Assembly (NCBI RefSeq): GCF_014651055.1
Contig: NZ_BMWD01000009.1
Location: 105,385-169,384, forward strand
DNA length: 64,000 nucleotides
Direction: 5' to 3'
DNA from: Streptomyces fructofermentans
GTDB lineage: Bacteria > Actinomycetota > Actinomycetes > Streptomycetales > Streptomycetaceae
Shown here: piece by piece, positions 46,512 through 55,031 of the stretch
Position numbering within the stretch: position 1 is the stretch's first letter
Layout of the letters: each line of letters opens with the position of its first letter
Position numbers and translations under genes: made by a program
Notes under the pieces: generated by a model
Seen by the model: the letters and a program-made list of their open reading frames with translations, nothing else
What the model was told of the DNA's origin: nothing
Databases searched by the model: none

Positions 46512-47759
46512 CTACCCGGGCAGCTCGGCCAGGCGGAGGTCGCGGACGCACAGGGCGACCACTCCGCCGAGGCCGCACACCGCGGCGCTGACGGCGAAGA
46601 CGGGGCCGGTGCCCCACCAGCCGATCGCGGCGGCCGTCACGGGCATGCTGAGCGGGGCCAGGCCGAGGCTGACCATCCCGGCCACGGAGCTGACGCGTCC
46701 CAGGTGGGCGGGGTCGGACACGGTCTGGAGCAGCGCGCCGCACAGGGCCCCGCTGAGTCCGGCGAGCAGTCCGACCAGCAGGGCCACGCCGACTGCCGCG
46801 GCGAGGTCGGCCACCTGGGCGAGGGCGCCGATCGCGACCGAGCCCGTGATGATCGCGACCGCGGCCACCGACCCGGCGCGCGGCAGCCGTCCCCGCACCG
46901 CGAGGAGCAGCGCGGCGGCGCCCGCCCCGGTGCCGAACCCGGCGAGCACCCAGCCCATGCCGGAGGCGCCCCAGCCGCGCTGGTCGGCGAGCAGGGTCAG
47001 CCCCACGTTGAGCGGGCCGACGAAGCCAAGGTCGCCGAGTGCGATGACGGCGATCAGCGGGGCGAGCACGCGGTGGCGCCGGATGTGGCCGAGGCCGTCG
47101 CGCAGGTCGCGCCAGGGGGTGCGCCGGGCGGCCCGGTCGTCCGGGGCCGGCTCCCCGGTCCGCACCGAGACCAGCAGCGGTACCGACACCGCTATGAGCA
47201 GGCCCGCGAGCCCGAAGGCCGCCGCCGCGCCGCCGAGAGCCACGCCGAGGCCGCCCAGCGGGGCGCCCACGACGGCGGCGAAGCGGATCGCGAGGCCGCG
47301 CATGCCCTGGACCCGGGCGAGTTGGTCGCGTGCGGTGATCCGGGCCGGGAGGGCGCCGACGGCGGGCATGAAGACCGCGTCCACCGCGCCGAAGACGACG
47401 GCCAGCAGGGTCAGCGCCCACAGTCCCGGGTCGGCGGTGAACAGCAGCGCGGCCACCGCGAGGACGGCGCCGCAGCGCACGGCGTCACTGCCGATGACGA
47501 CCTTCCGCGGCCCGAGCCTGTCTGCGAGCACTCCCCCGCCCAGCATCAGCAGCGCCCGCGGTACGGCGCTGACGGCCATCACGAGCCCGGCCTGAGCGGG
47601 TGTTCCGGCCTGGACGGCCGCCCAGGACAGGGCGAGGTAGTAGACGTTGTCGCCGACCATCGACGCGGTGTAGGCGCCGAGCCAGCGCAGCACGTTGCCG
47701 TCGCGGTGGGCGGGTCTGCCGGAGCCGACGGCGGCCGGGGGTATGACGGTCGTGGTCAC
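46512..47759 (-). CDS. MFS transporter
   Basis: 415 residues with about 12 membrane helices. The loop GGVLADRLGPRKVVIGSDAVR is the MFS motif A (Gly-x-x-x-Asp-Arg-x-Gly-x-Arg-Lys). Typical of drug-efflux members of the MFS_3-like group. The gene is directly downstream of an ArsR-type regulator (15 nt), so it is likely the regulated efflux pump. Substrate unknown. Confidence 0.88.
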   Translation of the reverse strand: MTTTVIPPAAVGSGRPAHRDGNVLRWLGAYTASMVGDNVYYLALSWAAVQAGTPAQAGLVMAVSAVPRALLMLGGGVLADRLGPRKVVIGSDAVRCGAVLAVAALLFTADPGLWALTLLAVVFGAVDAVFMPAVGALPARITARDQLARVQGMRGLAIRFAAVVGAPLGGLGVALGGAAAAFGLAGLLIAVSVPLLVSVRTGEPAPDDRAARRTPWRDLRDGLGHIRRHRVLAPLIAVIALGDLGFVGPLNVGLTLLADQRGWGASGMGWVLAGFGTGAGAAALLLAVRGRLPRAGSVAAVAIITGSVAIGALAQVADLAAAVGVALLVGLLAGLSGALCGALLQTVSDPAHLGRVSSVAGMVSLGLAPLSMPVTAAAIGWWGTGPVFAVSAAVCGLGGVVALCVRDLRLAELPG

Positions 47760-47774
47760 GGGAGGTCTGTCCTC

Positions 47775-48362
47775 TCAGGGGCGGAAGGGGAACCCGTACA
47801 GGTGCAGCGCGACGTGTTCGCGCCCCTGCGTCTCGCCGGCGGCCTCGCGGGCGCGCCCGCGCTCGTCGTACTTCGAGATCAGGTCGTGCAGGTCCTTCTT
47901 CAGCTCGGCGAGTTCGCCGGCCGTGAGCCGCAGCAGGGACTCGGAGTCGTGGGCGGCGGCGTTCCACTCGGGGCCCCAGGTTGCGCGCTCGTCGAGGTGG
48001 GCGCGGTACAGCTCGGAGCGCTGCTCCTGGAAGAGCCGGGACGCCGCGAGGTGCGCGGCGGCCTTCTCGGGTGCGTCGTGGAAGTCCTCGTCGCGGACGG
48101 AGACCCCCTCGGAGGCCGGCTGCCACCAGCGCTCCCGGCCGTCCCCGCTGCGCGGCTCGGCCTCCTCGATCAGTCCGTGCTCGGCGAGCTTGCGCAGGTG
48201 GTAGCTGACCAGCGAGGGCGCCTCGTCGACGAGCTCGCCGAGCTGCGAGGCGGTCGCCGCGCCGGCCACGAAGAGGGAGCGGTACAGCTTCATGCGCAGC
48301 GGGTGGGCGAGCGCCTTGAGCGTGCCCATGTCCGTGATCCGCCGGTTCTCCTTGCTTGCCAT
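47775..48362 (-). CDS. ArsR-type HTH transcriptional regulator
   Basis: The ATG at 48362 gives 195 residues. Winged HTH at about 8-85: LKALAHPLRMKLYRSLFVAGAATASQLGELVDEAPSLVSYHLRKLAEHGLIEEAE, then a wing (SGDGRERWWQPASEG). The C-terminal half is helical and acidic, a likely dimer or ligand domain. No metal-binding Cys motif like that of classical ArsR, so it probably senses an organic ligand. It is followed by an MFS gene and preceded by a double palindrome (48387-48416), the expected operator. Confidence 0.9.
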   Translation of the reverse strand: MASKENRRITDMGTLKALAHPLRMKLYRSLFVAGAATASQLGELVDEAPSLVSYHLRKLAEHGLIEEAEPRSGDGRERWWQPASEGVSVRDEDFHDAPEKAAAHLAASRLFQEQRSELYRAHLDERATWGPEWNAAAHDSESLLRLTAGELAELKKDLHDLISKYDERGRAREAAGETQGREHVALHLYGFPFRP

Positions 48363-48386
48363 GACCGGAAGCGTAGACATGAAAGA

Positions 48387-48416
48387 AAAGTTGCGCAACA
48401 AAAATTGCGCAACTTT
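48387..48416. promoter_or_regulatory. Double-palindrome operator upstream of the ArsR-type gene
   Basis: A perfect inverted repeat: AAAGTTGCGCAA (48387-48398), a 6-nt spacer of CAAAAA, and TTGCGCAACTTT (48405-48416). Each arm also contains the self-complementary octamer TTGCGCAA, so there are two dyads 14 bp centre to centre. It starts 25 nt upstream of the ATG on the minus strand, where it would overlap a promoter. It is a clear AT-rich island in GC-rich surroundings. Confidence 0.85.
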
Positions 48417-49021
48417 CGTTGCGGGTTTGCGACGAGGGCGCCGCGCGGGAACGGCACGTGCGCGGTTGGGGGCAGCGCGCCATGCGCTGCTCGCGAGACG
48501 GCCCGATCCGGGGCCAAGGGGCCGGTGGCCGGTCTCCGGCGCGGCGGTGCAGGGCCGTGTACGGGAATCGTGCACGGACCGGTGCCGTGCGCCACGCGCT
48601 GCCCGCGGCCGCCCGATCCGGGGCCGGGAGGCAGGGCCCGCCTCCGGGCGGCGGTACGAGGGCCGCGTAGGGAAATCGTGCACGGACCGCCCCCGCTCCG
48701 GGTGCCGTACGGCCCGTCACCCGAGCCGTACGGGAGTCCCGGCGGAGTCCGTATCGTGCACGGCACGTCCCCGCTCCGGGTGCCGTACGGCCCGTCACCC
48801 GAGCCGTACGGGAGTCCCGGGCGGAGTCCGGGCACCGGGCACCGGGCACGGAGGCCGTCCCGCCGCCCGGCTCACGGGTCAAGGAGCCGGACGGGGCCGC
48901 CGCCGGGAGCCCTGGGCCCGGGCCGCAAGGCAGGCCGGTCGGCGGACGGCGTCGCCCGCGTCGCGCGGCCCGTCACGGACGCCCGGGCCGAGTGCCGCGC
49001 CCGGGGCCGGGGGACGGGGCG
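48417..49021. repeat. Repeat-rich intergenic region downstream of hisF
   Basis: No gene seen in about 600 nt. Two levels of repetition: (a) GGCGGT..AGGGCCG..ATCGTGCACGGACCG at about 48542-48580 and again at 48651-48690; (b) a 60-bp unit at 48691-48751 repeated with a 78-bp offset at 48769-48830. Each (b) unit contains an identical hairpin, CCGTACGGC pairing with GCCGTACGG (48705-48733 and 48783-48811), which could terminate the his transcript arriving from hisF. Confidence 0.75.
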
Positions 49022-49777
49022 TCAGCGGACGGCGTGGCCCGTGTCGCGCAGCGCGTCCTTGACCTGGCCGATCCGCAGCTCGCCGAAGTGGAAGACCGAC
49101 GCGGCGAGCACGGCGTCCGCGCCCGCGTCGACGGCCGGCGGGAAGTCGCCGAGCCGTCCGGCGCCGCCGCTGGCGATCAGCGGGACGGTGACGTGCTTCC
49201 GTACCGCCTCGATCATCTCGATGTCGTAGCCGTCCTTGGTCCCGTCGGCGTCCATCGAGTTGAGCAGGATCTCGCCCGCGCCCAGCTCGGCGGCCCGGTG
49301 CGCCCACTCGACGGCGTCGATGCCGGTGCCCTTGCGCCCGCCGTGGGTGGTGACCTCGAAACCGCCGGAGGCCGTCCGCCGGGCGTCCACCGACAGCACG
49401 AGGACCTGCCGCCCGAACCGCTCGGCGATCTCGCGGATGAGGTCGGGGCGGGCGATCGCGGCGGTGTTCACCCCGACCTTGTCCGCGCCGGCCCGCAGCA
49501 GCTTGTCGACGTCGTCGGCCGTGCGCACGCCGCCGCCCACGGTGAGCGGGATGAAGACCTGCTCCGCGGTGCGCCGCACGACGTCGTACGTCGTCTCCCG
49601 GTTGCCCGAGGACGCGGTGATGTCCAGGAACGTCAGCTCGTCGGCGCCCTCGGCGTCGTACACCTTGGCCATCTCGACCGGGTCGCCGGCGTCGCGCAGG
49701 TTCTCGAAGTTGACGCCCTTGACGACCCGGCCGTCGTCGACGTCCAGGCAGGGGATGACTCGGACCGCCAGGGTCAT
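49022..49777 (-). CDS. hisF: Imidazole glycerol phosphate synthase, cyclase subunit
   Basis: 251 residues, beta/alpha barrel. Catalytic D11 in VIPCLDVDDGRVVKG and the second Asp in VLSVDAR; phosphate-binding segments VGGGVRTADD and LIASGGAGRL. With HisH it makes imidazole glycerol phosphate and AICAR. Its start overlaps the RidA-like stop by 4 nt. It is the last gene of the hisD-to-hisF unit. Confidence 0.97.
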   Translation of the reverse strand: MTLAVRVIPCLDVDDGRVVKGVNFENLRDAGDPVEMAKVYDAEGADELTFLDITASSGNRETTYDVVRRTAEQVFIPLTVGGGVRTADDVDKLLRAGADKVGVNTAAIARPDLIREIAERFGRQVLVLSVDARRTASGGFEVTTHGGRKGTGIDAVEWAHRAAELGAGEILLNSMDADGTKDGYDIEMIEAVRKHVTVPLIASGGAGRLGDFPPAVDAGADAVLAASVFHFGELRIGQVKDALRDTGHAVR

Positions 49778-50178
49778 GAATCCACGGCTCCTCTGAAAGC
49801 TTCCAGTTCCACTTCGACCAGGATGCGCGAATCGACGAAGCCGTCCACGACGAGCAGGGTCGAGACCGGGCGCACCCGGTCGAAGATCTCCTTGTGGGCC
49901 CGGCCGGCCGCCTCCACGTCGCGTGCGTGGGTGAGGTACATCCGGGTGCGGATCACCGACCCGGCGTCGAGCCCGAACTCGGCGATCGCGTCCAGGGCGT
50001 TGGCGAAGGCCGCCCTGGCCTGCTCGTACGGGTCGCCCTCCCCGTACAGCCTGTCGCCCTTGAGGGCCGTCGTGCCCGCCACCAGCACGCGGTCGCCCGC
50101 CGCGACGGCGCGTGCGAACCCGAAGGACTCCTCCCAGGGGCTCGTCCCCTGCACCCGCCGTACGGCATCGGACGTCAT
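49774..50178 (-). CDS. RidA/YjgF family protein within the his operon
   Basis: 134 residues from the ATG at 50178. RidA fold: FGFARAVAAGDRVLVAGTTAL, the Arg of TRMYLTHARD used by the family for carboxylate binding, and STLLVVDGFVDSRILVEVELEAF at the C-terminus. RidA-type enzymes hydrolyse reactive enamines/imines formed by PLP enzymes. It overlaps hisF (4 nt) and priA (4 nt), so it is translationally coupled between two histidine enzymes; the link to histidine synthesis is inferred from position. Confidence 0.88.
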   Translation of the reverse strand: MTSDAVRRVQGTSPWEESFGFARAVAAGDRVLVAGTTALKGDRLYGEGDPYEQARAAFANALDAIAEFGLDAGSVIRTRMYLTHARDVEAAGRAHKEIFDRVRPVSTLLVVDGFVDSRILVEVELEAFRGAVDS

Positions 50179-50903
50179 GACGACACAGCCTCCAGGGCCT
50201 CTTCCAGCGTGAACGCCTTCGCGTACAGGGCCTTGCCGACGATGGAGCCCTCGACGCCGAGGGGCACCAGCTCGGCGATGGCCCGCAGGTCGTCGAGGGA
50301 GGACACGCCCCCGGAGGCCACCACCGGGCGGTCGGTCGCCGCGCACACGTTCCTCAGGAGCTCCAGGTTGGGCCCCTGGAGCGTGCCGTCCTTGGCGATG
50401 TCGGTGACGACGTACCGCGCGCAGCCCTCGGAGTCGAGGCGCGCGAGCGTCTCGTAGAGGTCACCGCCGTCGCGGGTCCAGCCGCGCCCGCGCAGCGTGG
50501 TGCCGCGGACGTCGAGGCCGACCGCGATCCTGTCGCCGAACTCGGAGATGACCTTGGCGACCCACTCCGGGGTCTCCAGCGCCGCCGTGCCGAGGTTGAC
50601 CCGGGTGCAGCCGGTGGCGAGGGCCGCGGCGAGCGTGTCGTCGTCGCGGATGCCGCCGGACAGCTCCACCTTGATGTCCATGGCCCCCGCGACCTCGGCG
50701 ATCAGCGCGCGGTTGTCGCCGGTGCCGAACGCGGCGTCCAGGTCGACCAGGTGCAGCCACTCGGCGCCCGCCCGCTGCCAGGCGAGGGCGGCCTCCAGCG
50801 GGGAGCCGTACGAGGTCTCCGTGCCGGACTCGCCGTGCACGAGCCGGACCGCCTGGCCGTCACGGACGTCCACGGCGGGGAGGAGTTCGAGCTTCGAAGG
50901 CAT
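50175..50903 (-). CDS. priA: Bifunctional HisA/TrpF isomerase PriA
   Basis: 242 residues from ATG 50903 (MPSKLELLPAVDVRDGQAVRLVHGESG). HisA-like barrel: catalytic Asp in PAVDVRDG, VELSGGIRDD, GLDVRGTTLRGRGW, and the second catalytic Asp in VVTDIAKDGTLQGP. In actinobacteria this enzyme isomerises both ProFAR (histidine) and PRA (tryptophan), so it replaces trpF, which is absent here. It overlaps hisH by 1 nt. Confidence 0.95.
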   Translation of the reverse strand: MPSKLELLPAVDVRDGQAVRLVHGESGTETSYGSPLEAALAWQRAGAEWLHLVDLDAAFGTGDNRALIAEVAGAMDIKVELSGGIRDDDTLAAALATGCTRVNLGTAALETPEWVAKVISEFGDRIAVGLDVRGTTLRGRGWTRDGGDLYETLARLDSEGCARYVVTDIAKDGTLQGPNLELLRNVCAATDRPVVASGGVSSLDDLRAIAELVPLGVEGSIVGKALYAKAFTLEEALEAVSS

Positions 50904-51553
50904 CAGAGGGTTCCGATCCAGTTGGTCAGCAGCTGCGCTCCGGCGTCGCCGGACTTCTCGGGGTGGAACTGCGTGGCCCACAGGGCGCCGTTCTCGACGG
51001 CCGCCACGAAGGGCTTGCCGTGCGTCGACCAGGTGACCTGCGGTGCGCGCATGGCCGGGTTGGCGACCTCCAGGCTCCAGTCGTGCACGGCGTACGAGTG
51101 CACGAAGTAGAAGCGCGCGTCGGCGTCCAGGCCGGCGAACTGCCGGGAGCCCGCCGGCGCCTCGACCGTGTTCCAGCCCATGTGCGGCACGATCTCGGCC
51201 TGCAGCGGCTCCACGGAGCCGGGCCACTCGTCGAGGCCCTCGGTCTCCACGCCGTGCTCGATGCCGCGCGCGAAGAGGATCTGCATGCCGACGCAGATGC
51301 CCATGACGGGACGGCCCCCGGCGAGGCGGCGGCCGACGATCCAGTCGCCGCGCGCCTCCTTCAGGCCCTGCATGCACGCGGCGAACGCGCCGACGCCCGG
51401 CACCAGCAGGCCGTCCGCGTTCATGGCCGTGTCGAAGTCACGGGTGATCTCGACGTCCGCGCCGACGCGGGCCAGGGCGCGCTCGGCGGACCGCACGTTG
51501 CCGAAGCCGTAGTCGAAGACGACCACTCGTTTGGCCGGGGTGCTCAATTCCAC
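50903..51553 (-). CDS. hisH: Imidazole glycerol phosphate synthase, glutaminase subunit
   Basis: GTG at 51553 (VELSTPAKRVVVFDYGFGNVRSAERAL) gives 216 residues. Class I glutaminase residues: nucleophile Cys in MGICVGMQIL, and His/Glu in TQFHPEKSG. It supplies ammonia to HisF. Its start lies inside the last codons of a 54-residue membrane-protein gene (10-nt overlap), whose GGAGGTGTGGAAT end provides the ribosome-binding site. Confidence 0.96.
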   Translation of the reverse strand: MELSTPAKRVVVFDYGFGNVRSAERALARVGADVEITRDFDTAMNADGLLVPGVGAFAACMQGLKEARGDWIVGRRLAGGRPVMGICVGMQILFARGIEHGVETEGLDEWPGSVEPLQAEIVPHMGWNTVEAPAGSRQFAGLDADARFYFVHSYAVHDWSLEVANPAMRAPQVTWSTHGKPFVAAVENGALWATQFHPEKSGDAGAQLLTNWIGTL

Positions 51554-51708
51554 ACCTCCAGTCGCAGGACGCCCGCGGCGAGGCACATCGTGGCGCCGAT
51601 GGACAGCAGCACGATGAGGCTCCTGGGCATCTGCTGCTTGACGAAGGAGTAGATGCCGCCGAGCAGGAAGAGCCCGACGACGATCAGGACCGTGGAGAGA
51701 CCGCTCAT
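51544..51708 (-). CDS. Small membrane protein between hisB and hisH (54 aa)
   Basis: ATG at 51708, stop at 51544. The frame reads MSGLSTVLIVVGLFLLGG, a membrane helix, then a short KQQMPR loop and a second helix (SLIVLLSIGATMCLAAGVL), ending RLEVWN. It overlaps hisH by 10 nt and starts 3 nt after the hisB stop, so it is fully embedded in the operon. The position and good hydrophobic pattern argue that it is real. Function unknown; it could anchor or regulate histidine enzymes, but nothing shows that. Confidence 0.75.
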   Translation of the reverse strand: MSGLSTVLIVVGLFLLGGIYSFVKQQMPRSLIVLLSIGATMCLAAGVLRLEVWN

Positions 51709-51711
51709 GGT

Positions 51712-52305
51712 TTAGAGGGCGCCCTTCGTGGAGGGAAGGATGCCTGCCGCGCGCGGGTCGCGCTCGGAGGCGTAGCGCAGCGCCCGGGCGAGCGCCTTGA
51801 ACTGGCATTCGACGATGTGGTGCGCGTTGCGCCCGTAGGGCACGTGCACGTGCAGCGCGATCTGCGCCTGCGCGACGAAGGACTCCAGGATGTGCCGGGT
51901 CATCGTCGTGTCGTACTCGCCGATCATCGGCGCCATCTTCTCGGGCTCGGTGTGCACGAGGTAGGGGCGGCCGGAGAGGTCGACGGTCACCTGGGCCAGC
52001 GACTCGTCCAGCGGGACGGTGCAGTTGCCGAAGCGGTAGATCCCCACCTTGTCGCCGAGCGCCTGCTTGAAGGCGGCGCCCAGCGCGAGGGCGGTGTCCT
52101 CGATGGTGTGGTGCGAGTCGATGTGCAGGTCGCCCTCGGTCTTCACCGTCAGGTCGAACAGACCGTGGCGGCCGAGCTGGTCCAGCATGTGGTCGTAGAA
52201 GCCGACCCCGGTCGACACGTCGACCTTCCCGCTGCCGTCGAGATCGATCTCGACGACGACCGAGGTCTCCTTGGTGTTCCGTTCGACACGGCCTACGCGG
52301 CTCAT
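51712..52305 (-). CDS. hisB: Imidazoleglycerol-phosphate dehydratase
   Basis: 197 residues from ATG 52305. Metal-binding motifs: GVGFYDHMLDQLGRHG, DLHIDSHHTIEDTALALG, VPYGRNAHHIVECQFKALA, and the Glu/His set in the first repeat. Mono-functional (no phosphatase domain). It removes water from IGP. The start overlaps the hisC stop by 4 nt. Confidence 0.97.
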   Translation of the reverse strand: MSRVGRVERNTKETSVVVEIDLDGSGKVDVSTGVGFYDHMLDQLGRHGLFDLTVKTEGDLHIDSHHTIEDTALALGAAFKQALGDKVGIYRFGNCTVPLDESLAQVTVDLSGRPYLVHTEPEKMAPMIGEYDTTMTRHILESFVAQAQIALHVHVPYGRNAHHIVECQFKALARALRYASERDPRAAGILPSTKGAL

Positions 52306-53498
52306 GCGTTCTGCTCCTTCTTCAGCTCTCGGACCGCGTCGAGGAACGCGTCGTTCTCGGCCGGGGTGCCGGCGGAGACCCGCAGCCATCCCGGTACTCC
52401 GTTGTCCCGGACCAGGACGCCCCGGTCGAGGATCCTCCGCCAGGCGGTGCCGGAGTCCTCGAACCTGCCGAACTGCACGAAGTTCGCGTCGGACTCGGTG
52501 ACGTCGTAGCCGATCGCGCGCAGTTCCGTGACCAGCCGGTCCCGCTCGGCCTTCAGCTGCTCGACGTACATCAGCAGGGTGTCGGTGTGCTCCAGCGCGG
52601 CCAGCGCGGTCGCCTGCGTGACGGCCGACAGGTGGTACGGCAGCCGGACGAGCTGGACGGCGTCCACGACGGCCGGGTGCGCGGCGAGGTAGCCGAGGCG
52701 CAGCCCGGCCGCGCCGAACGCCTTCGACATCGTCCGCGAGACGACGAGATTCGGCCGACCTTCGAGCAGCGGCAGCAGCGAGTCGCCGTGGCTGAACTCG
52801 ATGTACGCCTCGTCCACGACGACGATCGACGGCCCGGCGGCCTGCGCCGCCTCGTACAGCGCGAGGACGGTCGCGGACGGAACCGCGTTGCCGGTGGGGT
52901 TGTTGGGGGTGGTGATGAAGACGACGTTCGGCCGGTGCTCGGCGATCGCCCTCTCGGCGGCGGCGAGGTCGATGGTGAAGTCCTCGCTCCGGGGGCCGGA
53001 GATCCAGCCCGTGCCGGTGCCGCGCGAGATCAGGGCGTGCATCGAGTACGAGGGCTCGAAGCCGATGGCCGTGCGGCCGGGCCCGCCGAAGGTCTGCAGC
53101 AGTTGCTGGATGACCTCGTTCGAGCCGTTGGCCGCCCAGACGTTCTCCAGCGCGACCGGGTACCCGCCGGTCCTCGTCAGGTACGCGGCCAGTCCGGTGC
53201 GCAGTTCCACCGCGTCCCGGTCGGGGTAGCGGTTGAGGTTCCGGGCCGCCTCGCGCACGCGCTCGGCGATCCGCTCCACGAGCGGCTCGGGAAGCGGGTA
53301 CGGGTTCTCGTTGGTGTTGAGCCGGACGGCCACGTCGAGCTGGGGCGCGCCGTAGGGGGACTTCCCGCGCAGTTCGTCGCGCACGGGGGGTCCCTCCCAG
53401 CCGGGCGGGGCGGACGCCGCAGAGGCGTCAGGAGCCTCGGAGGCCGCAGAGGCGTCAGAAGCGGGGGAGGACGGGGCGGGGGTGCCGAGGGAGCTCAC
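52302..53498 (-). CDS. hisC: Histidinol-phosphate aminotransferase
   Basis: GTG at 53498 overlaps the hisD stop (GTGA); 398 residues. The N-terminus has an Ala/Ser/Pro-rich stretch of about 30 residues with a short SAASEAPDASAAS repeat before the enzyme core (LNTNENPYPLPEPLV). PLP site: SRTMSKAFGAAGLRLGY with the Schiff-base Lys; TPNNPTGN and VVVDEAYIEFS bind the cofactor ring. It converts imidazole-acetol phosphate to histidinol phosphate. The extension is probably disordered. Confidence 0.95.
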   Translation of the reverse strand: MSSLGTPAPSSPASDASAASEAPDASAASAPPGWEGPPVRDELRGKSPYGAPQLDVAVRLNTNENPYPLPEPLVERIAERVREAARNLNRYPDRDAVELRTGLAAYLTRTGGYPVALENVWAANGSNEVIQQLLQTFGGPGRTAIGFEPSYSMHALISRGTGTGWISGPRSEDFTIDLAAAERAIAEHRPNVVFITTPNNPTGNAVPSATVLALYEAAQAAGPSIVVVDEAYIEFSHGDSLLPLLEGRPNLVVSRTMSKAFGAAGLRLGYLAAHPAVVDAVQLVRLPYHLSAVTQATALAALEHTDTLLMYVEQLKAERDRLVTELRAIGYDVTESDANFVQFGRFEDSGTAWRRILDRGVLVRDNGVPGWLRVSAGTPAENDAFLDAVRELKKEQNA

Positions 53499-54817
53499 TT
53501 GCCGGGAACCTTCCAGCCGAACCGGGCCTTGATCGCGGCGCCGTGCGCCGGCAGGTCCTCCGCCTCGGCGAGCGTCACCACGTGGTGCGCCACGTCGGCG
53601 AGGGCCTCGCGCGTGTAGTCGACGATGTGGATGCCGCGCAGGAACGACTGGACCGACAGCCCCGAGGAGTGGCAGGCGCAGCCGCCGGTGGGCAGGACGT
53701 GGTTGGAACCGGCCGCGTAGTCGCCCAGGGAGACGGGCGACCAGGGCCCGACGAAGATCGCGCCGGCGTTCCTGACCCGGTCGGCGACCGCGCCGGCGTC
53801 CGCCGTCTGGATCTCCAGGTGCTCGGCGCCGTACGCGTCGACGACCCGCAGGCCCTCTTCGACGCCGTCGACCAGCACGATCGCCGACTGCCTGCCGTGC
53901 AGCGCGGGGACGATCCGGTCCTCGACGTGCTTGGTGGCGGCGACCTGCGGTTCCAGCTCCTTCGCCACCGCGTCGGCCAACTCGGCCGAGTCGGTGACCA
54001 GGACGGCGGCCGCGAGCGGGTCGTGCTCGGCCTGGCTGATCAGGTCGGAGGCGACGTGCACCGGGTCGGCGCCGCCGTCGGCGAGGATCGCGATCTCGGT
54101 CGGGCCGGCCTCGGCGTCGATGCCGATCCTGCCCGCGTAGTACCGCTTGGCGGCGGCGACCCAGATGTTGCCAGGTCCGGTGACCATGTTCGCGGGCGGG
54201 CAGGACTCCGTGCCGTGGGCGAACATCGCGACGGCCGTCGCGCCGCCGGCCGCGTAGACCTCGTCGACGCCGAGCAGCGCGCAGGCGGCCAGGATCGTCG
54301 GGTGGGGCAGGCCCCCGAACTCGGCCTGGGCGGGCGAGGCGAGCGCGATGGACTCGACTCCCGCCTCCTGCGCGGGGACCACGTTCATGATCACGGAGGA
54401 GGGGTAGACCGAGCGGCCGCCCGGCGCGTACAGCCCGACCCGGTCGACCGGCACCCACTTCTCGGTGACCGATCCGCCGGGCACGACCTGGACGGTGCGC
54501 GTGGTGCGGCGCTGCTCGCGGTGGACGGTGCGCGCGCGGCGGATGGACTCCTCCAGGGCCGCGCGGACGTCCGGGTCCAGGCGCTCCAGCGCGTCGGTGA
54601 GCGCCCGGGCCGGAACCCGTACGGACTCCAGCCGGACCCCGTCGAACCTCTCGGCGAAGTCGATCAGCGCCGCGTCCCCGCGATGATGCACGGCCTCGCA
54701 GATCGGACGCACCTTCTCCAGGGCGGCCGAGACGTCGAAGTCGGCTCGGGGCAGCAGGTCGCGCAGGGCCGGGCCCTCGGGGAGGGCGTCGCCGCGCAGA
54801 TCGATTCGGGAGATCAC
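53495..54817 (-). CDS. hisD: Histidinol dehydrogenase
   Basis: GTG at 54817 (VISRIDLRGDALPEG) gives 440 residues. Family motif from about residue 225: ANMVTGPGNIWVAAAKRYYAGRIGIDAEAGPTEIAI, and the zinc/catalytic residues in AGSNHVLPTGGCACHSSGLSV and AEHLEIQT. Oxidises histidinol to histidine in two NAD steps. It heads a unit of eight coupled genes (hisD-hisC-hisB-small membrane-hisH-priA-ridA-hisF), so the promoter lies in 54818-55031. Confidence 0.97.
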   Translation of the reverse strand: MISRIDLRGDALPEGPALRDLLPRADFDVSAALEKVRPICEAVHHRGDAALIDFAERFDGVRLESVRVPARALTDALERLDPDVRAALEESIRRARTVHREQRRTTRTVQVVPGGSVTEKWVPVDRVGLYAPGGRSVYPSSVIMNVVPAQEAGVESIALASPAQAEFGGLPHPTILAACALLGVDEVYAAGGATAVAMFAHGTESCPPANMVTGPGNIWVAAAKRYYAGRIGIDAEAGPTEIAILADGGADPVHVASDLISQAEHDPLAAAVLVTDSAELADAVAKELEPQVAATKHVEDRIVPALHGRQSAIVLVDGVEEGLRVVDAYGAEHLEIQTADAGAVADRVRNAGAIFVGPWSPVSLGDYAAGSNHVLPTGGCACHSSGLSVQSFLRGIHIVDYTREALADVAHHVVTLAEAEDLPAHGAAIKARFGWKVPGK

Positions 54818-55031
54818 GTGGCCAATTCTCTCAGACGGGCAACGGGCGCCGGACGGCTGTATCAATCGCTGATACGGGCCGCACCCCGGAAGTCCGCCCG
54901 TGGCTCGATTTCGCGGGTCCCCGGCCGAGCGGAAGATCCTCTTCACTCTCGGTGTTCATCCCGTCACCCAGCGGGCATCACATGAACGACTGTACGAAAC
55001 CCGCGAGTATCCAGAGGGGCGAGGGAAGACC

